A DNA stretch of 12,988 nt from the NCBI GenBank assembly GCA_050734185.1, contig JBOHUE010000108.1:1-12988 (forward strand), read 5' to 3'. Below, piece after piece: positions 6,663-12,743 of this stretch. A program made the translations under genes and the position numbers. A model generated the notes under the pieces. The model saw only the letters and a program-made list of their open reading frames with translations. It was not told where the DNA came from and did not search any database. Source of the DNA: JAFALX01 sp050734185 (GTDB lineage: Bacteria; Chloroflexota; Dormibacteria; Aeolococcales; Aeolococcaceae). Position 1 is the stretch's first letter, and each line of letters starts with the position of its first letter.

Positions 6663-6677
6663 TGCGGCGGCATCAGA
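6658..6677. terminator. Hairpin spanning the two stop codons of a convergent gene pair
   Basis: TCTGATGC and GCATCAGA form a perfect 8-bp stem around a GGCG loop. The stop of the prenyl synthase (6660-6662) and the stop of the opposing membrane-protein gene (6673-6675) both lie inside the stem. Neither side has a T-run, so it is not a classical intrinsic terminator. It may block transcription or protect 3' ends from both directions. Confidence 0.45.
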
Positions 6678-7257
6678 GGAGGGCACCAAGGCGTGCGATG
6701 GTCTCTCCGAATGCGCGTGCATAGGCGGTGAGGACGGCCGTCGCGGCGAGGAACCCCAGGACCTCGACGTACAGCGTCCACGGCACCGCGGTGCTCACGC
6801 CCGAGTGCTGTGAGCCGACCGCGAACGACATCGCACGTGCGAGGTCGACGGCGGTGATCAGCAGGACGAAGACCAGCAGGAGCCGCACCACGGTGTACTC
6901 GCGACGCAGGCCGCGACGCAGGTCGGTGACGCTGCGCCGCTCGGCGTGGCGCATCAGCACCGCCGGCTCCAGCGGACCGCGATAGAGCAGCACGAGCGCG
7001 ATGGTGAAGCCGACAGCGGCCAGCCAGCCGACGATGACGGTCACCGGCGTCGGCGCCTCGGCGACGAACGACCGCAGCGCGTCGAGGTGCGCGCCGACCG
7101 CCATGCTCAGCACCAGCTCCTGATGCAGCAGGAAGAGGCGGTAGCCGGCGATACCGCTTCCCACTGCAACGATCACCACAATGAGCGTGCGCAGAGTCAC
7201 AGGCCCGCGGTTGAGGAACACGACCTCCTCGAGGGGACGGCGGTCGTCGTCGTCCAA
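6673..7257 (-). CDS. Integral membrane protein with four predicted helices, unknown function
   Basis: 194 residues from a TTG start at 7257. After an acidic start (four Asp), hydrophobic segments lie at about 23-43, 71-92, 123-142 and 160-181. A basic loop between the second and third (RHAERRSVTDLRRGLRRE, about 103-120) is predicted cytoplasmic by the positive-inside rule. No catalytic or binding motif is seen. The start is uncertain: TTG 7308 would add 17 residues but overlap the divergent gene, while TTG 7257 sits nine bases after a TACAAT -10, consistent with the start pattern elsewhere in the window. It converges on the prenyl synthase with a 10-base gap. Confidence 0.75.
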   Translation of the reverse strand: MDDDDRRPLEEVVFLNRGPVTLRTLIVVIVAVGSGIAGYRLFLLHQELVLSMAVGAHLDALRSFVAEAPTPVTVIVGWLAAVGFTIALVLLYRGPLEPAVLMRHAERRSVTDLRRGLRREYTVVRLLLVFVLLITAVDLARAMSFAVGSQHSGVSTAVPWTLYVEVLGFLAATAVLTAYARAFGETIARLGALL

Positions 7258-7265
7258 AGCAAAAG

Positions 7266-7272
7266 TATTGTA
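7266..7272. promoter_or_regulatory. Overlapping divergent -10 elements (TATTGT plus, TACAAT minus)
   Basis: The seven bases TATTGTA contain TATTGT on the plus strand and TACAAT on the minus strand, offset by one base. Each points to one of two divergent genes: the EEP-family gene starts 12 bases to the right and the membrane-protein gene nine bases to the left. An AGGAG (7272-7276) seven bases before ATG 7284 could instead be a ribosome binding site if transcription starts further upstream. Confidence 0.45.
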
Positions 7273-7283
7273 GGAGCGAGTTG

Positions 7284-8297
7284 ATGCGAGCAGCGCATCT
7301 CCGTGCAAGATCAGTGCTGCGCATCGCGACGTACAACATCCTGCTGGGCGGGACCGAGCGCGAGGAGCCGATCACCAACGTGCTCCGGCGGGTCGACGCC
7401 GACGTCATAGCGCTGGAGGAGGCCTGCAACCTGGAGTTCGTGACAGCTCTGGCCGGCACGCTGGGCATGCAGGCGCTCGTCGGTGAGCCGTCGGACCCGC
7501 CGCCCAATTGCCCCATCGCCATCCTCACGCGGCGGCCGGTGCGCACATGGACCAACCGGCGGCACGCCGGTCGCATGCTGCGCAGCCATCTGCAGTGCGA
7601 GATCGAGACGGGCTGGGCGGACATGCCCACCATCGGCGTGCACGCCGTGCACCTGGCGGCGCGCTTTGGCGAACGCAACAAGGGTGAGGCGCGACGGATG
7701 CGCGAGCTCACCGCGGTGCTCGAGGACATCGCCGAAGAGCCGCATCTGCCGCACCTGATCGCCGGCGACTTCAACTCCGTCTCACCCGGCGACGAGGTCG
7801 CTGCAACCAACTTCTTTCGCACATGGAACGAGCTGCGCCGCCTCGGCCTGCTGGTGGCGCAGCCCGACGGGTTGCTCGTCCCGGAGGTGCGCACCGAGGC
7901 GAACGCCAGGCAGCTCGACGATGCGTGGCGCAGGGCGGGTGTCGACCCACGCCTGAAGGGCGGCATCCCGGTGCTGCCGCGCGTGGTCGGACCGCTGACC
8001 GCCAACATCCCCGTGAACCCGGCGATCGATCGCTTCATGAGCCGCTTCATCGAGCGCTGGACGGTCGAGCGGCTGCTGCATCACGGGTACGTGGACTCGT
8101 TCCGCCGCGTGCACCCGCGCGCGCATGGACTCACCGTCGCGACGTGGGCGCCGGCGGCGCGCGTCGATTACGTCTTCTGCACACCCGACCTTGCGCGCCG
8201 GCTCGTCGCCTGCGAGGTGGTGGGGGACCGGCGCTGGCCCGAGCCGGACGCGTGGCGCGGCTCGGATCACTTCCCGGTCGTCGCCGACCTCTCCTAG
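7284..8297 (+). CDS. Endonuclease/exonuclease/phosphatase (EEP) family protein
   Basis: 337 residues. The EEP metal-dependent phosphoesterase fold is shown by TYNIL (Asn18), ALEE (Glu45), VHAVHL (His120, His123), GDFNS (Asp162, Asn164), VDYVF (Asp295) and the terminal SDHFPV (Asp328, His329). All expected active-site positions are present, so it should be an active Mg-dependent hydrolase of nucleic acid, phospholipid or inositol phosphate; sequence alone does not say which. Between GDFNS and VDSF lie about 105 residues, longer than the family core, including a predicted loop rich in Pro and Val (about 228-246). No signal peptide is evident. ATG 7284 was chosen for the AGGAG seven bases upstream; GTG 7314 just before RIATYNIL is a possible shorter start. 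Confidence 0.9.
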   Translation: MRAAHLRARSVLRIATYNILLGGTEREEPITNVLRRVDADVIALEEACNLEFVTALAGTLGMQALVGEPSDPPPNCPIAILTRRPVRTWTNRRHAGRMLRSHLQCEIETGWADMPTIGVHAVHLAARFGERNKGEARRMRELTAVLEDIAEEPHLPHLIAGDFNSVSPGDEVAATNFFRTWNELRRLGLLVAQPDGLLVPEVRTEANARQLDDAWRRAGVDPRLKGGIPVLPRVVGPLTANIPVNPAIDRFMSRFIERWTVERLLHHGYVDSFRRVHPRAHGLTVATWAPAARVDYVFCTPDLARRLVACEVVGDRRWPEPDAWRGSDHFPVVADLS

Positions 8298-8317
8298 CGA
8301 AAAGCGAACCGGGCTGG

Positions 8318-8323
8318 CATCAT
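8318..8323 (+). promoter_or_regulatory. Weak -10-like element (CATCAT) upstream of the DUF4190-like gene
   Basis: CATCAT keeps the A at position two and T at position six of a -10 hexamer and ends seven bases before the ATG, the spacing expected of a leaderless start. The match is weak and is cited mainly because its spacing agrees with neighbouring genes. Confidence 0.25.
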
Positions 8324-8330
8324 CGACGCG

Positions 8331-8738
8331 ATGCAGCAGCCTCCGCAGCCGCCACCAGGGCCGTCGCCGGCGGGACCACCGGCCGGGCCGCCGGGGTTTC
8401 CGCCGCAGCCGTATTACGCGCCGCAGGTCCCGGTGCAGCCGTCCAACGGTGTCGGCACCGCGGCGGGCGTCGTCGGCATCGTCAGCCTTGTCCTTGCGAT
8501 CGTCCCCTTCGTCGACTTCGTGTCGATTCCCGGTGCGATCGTCGCCATCATCCTCGGCATCGTCGGTCTCAGTCGCGCGAAGCAGCTGGGCGGCGCCGGT
8601 CGCGGGATGGCGATCACCGGCATCGTCACCGGCGCAATCGCGGCCGCGCTGGTGATCATCTTCATCGGCGTTGTGTACGGGATCGTCGTTTCGCACAGCG
8701 GCAACATCTACGACGTCCTCCCGTCGTTTTCTCCGTAA
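8331..8738 (+). CDS. DUF4190-like small membrane protein with proline-rich N-terminus
   Basis: 135 residues. Residues 1-38 are a Pro/Gln-rich cytoplasmic tail (a run of PP pairs with PYYAPQ), then two hydrophobic segments: about 42-80, possibly a hairpin, and about 92-120. Between them is GLSRAKQLGGAGRGMAITG (79-97), the small-residue loop typical of DUF4190 proteins, which are common in Actinobacteria and have no assigned role. The C-terminus is short and polar. The start ATG lacks a ribosome binding site. The gene converges on the first of the two paralogous membrane-protein genes, with 34 bases between stops. Confidence 0.8.
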   Translation: MQQPPQPPPGPSPAGPPAGPPGFPPQPYYAPQVPVQPSNGVGTAAGVVGIVSLVLAIVPFVDFVSIPGAIVAIILGIVGLSRAKQLGGAGRGMAITGIVTGAIAAALVIIFIGVVYGIVVSHSGNIYDVLPSFSP

Positions 8739-8772
8739 CGCGCGGCGCGCACGAGCGCACCGTCAGGACGGC

Positions 8773-9279
8773 TCAGTAGTCGGCGTCGTCCACGTCGGTC
8801 AGCGGCATCTCCTCGGGAAACCGGCTGACGATCACCAGGTAGTACACGACGATGGCGAGCAGCACGTCGAAGACGAACACGCTGACGAAGCCGCTGTAGC
8901 CGAACACCGCGAGCAGACCGCCGACCACACCGATTACCTGGCCGTAGATCACGACTCGCTTGGCTTCGTGATGCTGGGTGAACATCCGGAAGCCGCCCGC
9001 CGCGCCGAGCACATAGCCGGCGACGACGAGCACGAAGCCGATCAGCCCGAGCACGAAGACTCCTGACGCCGTGCCGCAATCCGCTCCGGTTTGTTGGAAG
9101 CCACTGCAGTACGCATTCACTGATCCGACGACCCACAGACCGGTGATCGAAACGAGCGTCCACGCGATTGCGCCCACCACCGACAGAATGCCGATGACGA
9201 GACCGAGAACCCTCGCGTCGACGTCGAGCTTGAGCGGCGGATGCTCGGCGAACGGCGGGTCGGTCAGGGCGTTGCTCAC
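8773..9279 (-). CDS. Small four-helix membrane protein, paralogue A
   Basis: 168 residues with hydrophobic segments at about 23-53, 72-96, 108-128 and 131-150. It is a clear paralogue of the gene directly upstream (9346-9864): 24 of the first 36 residues are identical, and both end the last helix with VVYYLV, then SRFP-x-EMPL. Two Cys in the first extracytoplasmic loop (58 and 68) have counterparts in the paralogue and could form a disulfide. The tail is short and acidic (TDVDDADY), unlike the paralogue's Pro tail. The start is GTG 9279, seven bases after a TACGGT -10-like element. I do not recognise the family. Confidence 0.78.
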   Translation of the reverse strand: MSNALTDPPFAEHPPLKLDVDARVLGLVIGILSVVGAIAWTLVSITGLWVVGSVNAYCSGFQQTGADCGTASGVFVLGLIGFVLVVAGYVLGAAGGFRMFTQHHEAKRVVIYGQVIGVVGGLLAVFGYSGFVSVFVFDVLLAIVVYYLVIVSRFPEEMPLTDVDDADY

Positions 9280-9286
9280 GCCCGAT

Positions 9287-9292
9287 ACCGTA
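9287..9292 (-). promoter_or_regulatory. Leaderless -10 element (TACGGT) of paralogue A
   Basis: On the minus strand TACGGT is followed by seven bases and then GTG 9279, placing transcription start on the start codon. It lies in the 66-base gap between the two paralogues, suggesting separate transcription of the downstream copy. Confidence 0.4.
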
Positions 9293-9345
9293 GCGCGGCG
9301 GAGGCGGGATCGGACCGCAGGTGCCGGCTTTGTTGCGTGTGTTTG

Positions 9346-9864
9346 CTAAGCGGGCGGCGGAGGCGGCGGCGAACCGTAGCCACCGGGCGCCGATGCCACG
9401 AGCGGCATCTCGCCGGGGAACCGGCTGATGACGACGAGGTAGTACACGACGACGGCGATGATGAGGCTGAAGATGAAGCCTCCGACGCCGCCATAGCCGA
9501 CGATCTGCAGGACGCCACCGACGAGGTTGATGGCGATGCCGTAGATGACCTTGTCCTTGCCCGAGCGGTTCAGGTTGTACATCTGGAATCCGCCGATCGC
9601 GTACAGCAGGGATCCCCCGACAGTGATCAGCACACCGATCAGCGCGAGGGCGAAGATGCCGTTCGTGCCGCAGCTGGCGCCGACCGAGTTGCACAGCGAG
9701 TTGACCGCGTTGTTGAGCGCGAACACAACGGGAAGCGCGATCAGTGCGAGGACGAGCCCGATGACCGCGAGGATGCCGATGACCAAGCCGAGAATCTTGG
9801 CATTGACGTTGATTTTGATTGGCGGATCGGCCGCAAACGGCGGATCCGTCAGCACGTTGGCCAT
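9346..9864 (-). CDS. Small four-helix membrane protein, paralogue B
   Basis: 172 residues with hydrophobic segments at about 24-52, 69-96, 106-126 and 128-147. The N-terminal ANVLTDPPFAADPPIKINV is a conserved cytoplasmic lead shared with paralogue A. Cys58 and Cys65 flank a short loop. The C-terminus is Gly/Pro-rich, ending in a run of six Pro and Ala, as in many actinobacterial-type small membrane proteins. ATG 9864 was chosen because it aligns with the start of paralogue A. An AGGAGG lies 12 bases upstream, rather far; a GTG directly after it (9876) is too close. Function unknown. Confidence 0.78.
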   Translation of the reverse strand: MANVLTDPPFAADPPIKINVNAKILGLVIGILAVIGLVLALIALPVVFALNNAVNSLCNSVGASCGTNGIFALALIGVLITVGGSLLYAIGGFQMYNLNRSGKDKVIYGIAINLVGGVLQIVGYGGVGGFIFSLIIAVVVYYLVVISRFPGEMPLVASAPGGYGSPPPPPPA

Positions 9865-9876
9865 GGGGTGACACAC

Positions 9877-9882
9877 CCTCCT
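9877..9882 (-). promoter_or_regulatory. Consensus Shine-Dalgarno (AGGAGG) upstream of paralogue B
   Basis: This is one of the few consensus ribosome binding sites in the window. Its 12-base distance to ATG 9864 is longer than optimal. The paralogous N-termini still fix the start at 9864. Confidence 0.5.
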
Positions 9883-9964
9883 ATGTGAATGGTGTTTTCA
9901 GCAAAAACCATGTGAGCCGGTCGCGGTGACGCGGCCGGCTGTGCGAAGCGGATCCAACTGTCTG

Positions 9965-10417
9965 TCAGTCCGGCAGCTCCTCCCCCAACATCTCTCTGAC
10001 TGTGCGTCGTGGCTCGGCATCATACCCCCGCATCCAGGCCGACACCGCCATCAGCGCCACGGCGAAGATTGCAACGAGGAGCCCGCCACCGGAGGCGCGT
10101 CCGTCGGCAGCGATCAACACCACCTGAGCGAGAACGATCACGGCACCCGCGGCAGCTATCACCATCCGGATGCTGCGGTCTCTGATGCGGCCGCCGAGGA
10201 CGTCGGCAATGTACCCGTGGCGCACGAGCACGATCAGCGCCTCCGCGGCGATGAGCAGAAAGAACGCGTCACCGAGCACCGAGGCGCGGAACCCGTTGAC
10301 CGCCACGTGCGCGCCGCCGATCACGGAGTAGGCGTACCACGGCAGGTACGCCGCGAGAACTCCGAGCAGGACCGCAACGATGGCCGAGCGATCTGACCAG
10401 TCGAAACGTTTGAGCAT
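9965..10417 (-). CDS. Small membrane protein with four predicted helices, unknown function
   Basis: 150 residues from ATG 10417. Hydrophobic segments lie at about 11-30, 47-66, 84-104 and 111-128. AAYLPWYAY (22-30) and VNGF (40-43) resemble a layout common in small uncharacterised membrane proteins of high-GC bacteria, but no named family is claimed. The C-terminus is charged (EPRRTVREMLGEELPD). The start is well supported: GGGAG lies seven bases upstream, and a strong promoter is found about 80 bases upstream. The open frame continues upstream to 10732, but that extension overlaps the exonuclease gene on the same strand and is Arg/Ser-rich low-complexity, so it is not coding. Confidence 0.78.
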   Translation of the reverse strand: MLKRFDWSDRSAIVAVLLGVLAAYLPWYAYSVIGGAHVAVNGFRASVLGDAFFLLIAAEALIVLVRHGYIADVLGGRIRDRSIRMVIAAAGAVIVLAQVVLIAADGRASGGGLLVAIFAVALMAVSAWMRGYDAEPRRTVREMLGEELPD

Positions 10418-10495
10418 GTGGCGACTCCCTCGGCGAACCGGCTGAGTGTGGGTCACGCCAGTTGGCGCACCCGGTGTTGAGGTTGGTTCGAGCGG

Positions 10496-10524
10496 ATGGT
10501 AGGCACGCTCTATTGCACTGTCAA
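10496..10524 (-). promoter_or_regulatory. Housekeeping promoter TTGACA-17-TACCAT
   Basis: On the minus strand TTGACA (10524-10519) is followed by exactly 17 bases and TACCAT (10501-10496). This is the best sigma70-type promoter in the window. The -35 overlaps the stop codon of the exonuclease gene. Transcription would start near 10489, giving a leader of about 72 bases before ATG 10417. That leader contains a small dyad, CGCCA-GT-TGGCG, at 10456-10467. Confidence 0.7.
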
Positions 10525-11339
10525 TGACGACGTCGTCGGCGCTCGGTGCTCCGTTCCTCGGGTCGCGACGCCGGCTGCGCCGCATTGTTGCCGCCCTGGT
10601 CCGCCGCGGCCTCGGCGATGCGCAGCTGCGGCGGCTGACCGTCGGCGAGCAGGTCGCCGAGAGTCCGCCAGCCGAACTGCTCGCGGCCGGCGGCAACGAG
10701 TCCAAGGAAGCATGCGGCGGTCGCCTCCGCATCGGCGAGCGCGTGGTGCGGCTTGCGGTGTGTGACGCCGAGGCGCTCGCACAGCCGCTCGAGCCCGATC
10801 GTGTCCTTGAGGCCCCACAGCTTGGCCGCGAGGCGTGTGGTGTCGACGCTGTCGGCGTCCAGCGCTGTGCCGGCGGTGCGCGCGATCAAACGCGTGTCGA
10901 AGGCATCCGCGCTGTGTTCGACGAGCACGGACCCCTGCACGAACCCGCTGAATCGCTCGAGAACGCGGCCGACGGGCGGCGCGCCGTTCAACGTCTCCCG
11001 ACTGATGCCGTGGATGCGGCGCGCGTAGGGGTTGATGCGATCGTTGCTGTGCACCAGCGTCTCGAAGCTCAGCAGATGGCGGTCGAATGTGAACGCGACC
11101 GCTCCAAGTTCGACCAGGTGGTGGGGCGTCTGGCCCGTGGTCTCGCAGTCCAGGGCGACATAGCGCAGCAGTTCCACGGGCGTGTCGAGCGCCGGTCGTG
11201 GGATCAGCGTCTCGTCGCCAGGGTCGTACAGCGACGCAAACGGTTCGGACCCGGCCGGACCCAGTCGCGAGATGAACTGATTGCCGACGGGGACGGGGCC
11301 GCGCCGGCGGCCGTAGTGTCGATCCTGTGCCGGACTCAC
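10521..11339 (-). CDS. DnaQ-like DEDDh 3'-5' exonuclease
   Basis: 272 residues from GTG 11339. Exo I is YVALDCETTG (60-69) with Asp64 and Glu66; Exo II is VEHSADAFDTRL (140-151) with Asp148; Exo III is HHALADAEAT (198-207) with His198 and Asp203. All DEDDh residues are present, so an active Mg-dependent 3'-5' exonuclease is expected, either polymerase III epsilon-like proofreading or a stand-alone DNA/RNA trimming enzyme. No GIY-YIG or polymerase domain is attached. The C-terminal 30 residues are low-complexity and basic. The start is uncertain: ATG 11399 would add 20 residues but lies upstream of the probable promoter. hemA diverges. Confidence 0.9.
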   Translation of the reverse strand: MSPAQDRHYGRRRGPVPVGNQFISRLGPAGSEPFASLYDPGDETLIPRPALDTPVELLRYVALDCETTGQTPHHLVELGAVAFTFDRHLLSFETLVHSNDRINPYARRIHGISRETLNGAPPVGRVLERFSGFVQGSVLVEHSADAFDTRLIARTAGTALDADSVDTTRLAAKLWGLKDTIGLERLCERLGVTHRKPHHALADAEATAACFLGLVAAGREQFGWRTLGDLLADGQPPQLRIAEAAADQGGNNAAQPASRPEERSTERRRRRH

Positions 11340-11377
11340 GGACCCGCTCAGTGGAATTCGGGCCTCATCCCGACCAC

Positions 11378-11385
11378 CATATACT
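11378..11385. promoter_or_regulatory. Divergent hemA/exonuclease promoter core (TATACT plus, TATATG minus)
   Basis: TATACT (11380-11385) is a near-perfect plus-strand -10; 17 bases upstream is TTCGGG, a weak -35. The overlapping minus-strand TATATG could drive the exonuclease gene. The 84-base gap between the two genes has this as its only AT-rich island. Confidence 0.55.
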
Positions 11386-11397
11386 GGCTCCCGCCCC

Positions 11398-11424
11398 ATG
11401 TGTTCCTTCAGGCATGTCCGGTGA
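11398..11424 (+). CDS. Putative eight-residue leader peptide (MCSFRHVR) coupled to hemA
   Basis: An ATG 12 bases after the TATACT element opens a frame of eight codons ending in TGA at 11422-11424. The last base of that stop is the first base of the hemA ATG (TGATG). Its translation could deliver ribosomes to hemA, which has no Shine-Dalgarno sequence of its own. The peptide has one Cys and one His. Expression is not shown; a frame this short can occur by chance. Confidence 0.35.
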   Translation: MCSFRHVR

Positions 11425-12743
11425 TGCGAGTCGTCGCCGCCGGTGTGAGCTTTCGCACCGCGCCGCTCGAGGTGCTGGAGGCGGCCTCGGTTCGCGAGGA
11501 CGATGCGCGTGGCCTGCTCCGCTATCTGGTCGGCCACGCCGGCTTCAGCGGCGCCGCGGTGCTCTCGACCTGCAACCGCACCGAGTTCTATCTGAGCTGC
11601 GACGACGAGATGGCCGGCGACGTCGCCGCCCGTCTGGCACCCCACCTCGATCCCGGCGACACCAATCACCTCGCGCGTCATCTGACGGTGCGCCGCGACG
11701 CCGAATGTGTCGCCCACCTTTTCCGCGTGGCCGCAGGCGTCGACAGCATGGTCGTGGGGGAGGCGCAGGTCCTCGGTCAGCTCCGTGCGGCCCATGACCT
11801 CGCCCTCGCCGCCGGAACCCTCGACGCGAGGCTCGACTTTCTGCTGCGCCGGGCCATATCGGTGGGCAAGCTGGTGCGCACCCAAACCGCGATCGGCACG
11901 GGAGCCGGCAGCCTCAGCGAGGTCGCCGTCGCCTGCGCCCGCGAGGTGACCGGCGAGCTTCGCGATCGCGGGGTGCTCCTTCTGGGTGCGGGAAAGATGA
12001 GCACGCTCGCCGCTCGTCGCCTGCGCGACGAGGGCGCCCGCCTGTTCGCCAGCTCACGCGGCGAGGCGAAGGAGCGGCTGGCGCAGGCTGAAGGAGCCGT
12101 GCCGCTGACCCTCGACTCGCTGACCGAGCGTGCGACGGAGCTCGACGTGATCATCTGCTCGACCACGAGCCCCGAACCGGTGCTGACGCCGGCGCTGGTC
12201 CGCGACATTCAGGAGCGTCGCGCCCACCGTCCGCTCTGCATCGTCGACATCGCGGTGCCCCGTGACGCCGACCCGGCGTGCGCCGGGATAACCGGCGTGA
12301 CGTTGATCGACATCGAGGAGCTCGGTCGCCGGCTCGACGGTCATCTCCAAGCACGCGACGACCATGTGCCCGAGGTCGAGCGGCTCATAGAACGTGAGCT
12401 GCGACGGACAGTGACCGTGGTCGGCGAACGCGACGCCGCCGGGCCGACGATCACGGCGCTCATCCGGCGCGCCGAGGCCATCCGCCGCCGCGAGGTGGAG
12501 CGCACGGTGGCGCGGACGCCCGACCTCGACCCGGCGGTGCGCGAGCGCATCGACGTGCTCACGCAGAGCCTGGTTCGCAAGCTGCTCCACGGGCCGATCA
12601 CGCACCTGCGCGACACCGCCTCCAACCCGGCGGTCGCGCTGGTGCTCCGCGACGCGTTCGACCTCGACGACCCGGTCAACGTCCCGGGCACGGCGGCGCG
12701 GCACTCCGCGCGGGACACGTCGGGCGCAGACCGGGAGCGGTGA
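11424..12743 (+). CDS. hemA: Glutamyl-tRNA reductase
   Basis: 439 residues, normal length. It reduces glutamyl-tRNA(Glu) with NADPH to glutamate-1-semialdehyde, the first committed step of C5-pathway tetrapyrrole synthesis. The catalytic domain carries the nucleophile Cys50 in STCNRTEFY (48-56). GEAQVLGQL (112-120) and the signature region up to TGAGSLSEVAVA (159-170) follow. The NADPH-binding domain has VLLLGAGKMS (184-193) and IVDIAVPRD (273-281). The C-terminal dimerisation helix includes RKLLHGPITHLRD. ATG 11424 aligns with the family start; the frame is open upstream to 10524 but that part is antisense to the exonuclease gene. The stop overlaps the hemC GTG (GTGA). The C5 route implies no ALA synthase is needed. 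Confidence 0.97.
   Translation: MRVVAAGVSFRTAPLEVLEAASVREDDARGLLRYLVGHAGFSGAAVLSTCNRTEFYLSCDDEMAGDVAARLAPHLDPGDTNHLARHLTVRRDAECVAHLFRVAAGVDSMVVGEAQVLGQLRAAHDLALAAGTLDARLDFLLRRAISVGKLVRTQTAIGTGAGSLSEVAVACAREVTGELRDRGVLLLGAGKMSTLAARRLRDEGARLFASSRGEAKERLAQAEGAVPLTLDSLTERATELDVIICSTTSPEPVLTPALVRDIQERRAHRPLCIVDIAVPRDADPACAGITGVTLIDIEELGRRLDGHLQARDDHVPEVERLIERELRRTVTVVGERDAAGPTITALIRRAEAIRRREVERTVARTPDLDPAVRERIDVLTQSLVRKLLHGPITHLRDTASNPAVALVLRDAFDLDDPVNVPGTAARHSARDTSGADRER

Noticed and set aside
6638..8050. Minus-strand 470-codon open frame opposite the EEP gene
   Set aside because: Low-complexity Arg/Ser composition, no motif, and it runs against the clear EEP motifs on the plus strand and out of frame with the membrane protein.
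8760..8771. CCGTC-AG-GACGG dyad between the DUF4190-like gene and paralogue A
   Set aside because: The stem is very short and there is no T-run, so it is too weak for a terminator call despite the convergent position.
8708..9874. Minus-strand 388-codon frame spanning both paralogues
   Set aside because: Same strand but shifted frame; Arg-rich with no hydrophobic pattern, while the two shorter frames match each other as paralogues.
9891..9909. AT-rich imperfect inverted repeat upstream of paralogue B
   Set aside because: One mismatch and simple A/T runs; may only be promoter DNA. Not strong enough to call an operator.
10418..10732. N-terminal extension of the 150-residue membrane protein
   Set aside because: Arg/Ser-rich low complexity, overlaps the exonuclease gene and crosses the strong promoter; the GGGAG-supported ATG 10417 is better.
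10524..11423. 300-codon upstream extension of hemA
   Set aside because: It is antisense to the exonuclease with intact DEDDh motifs, and hemA homologues begin at MRVVAAGVSFRTAP.
11340..11885. N-terminal extension of the exonuclease frame on the minus strand
   Set aside because: It is antisense to hemA and shows no homology-like pattern; only the ATG 11399 option remains open.
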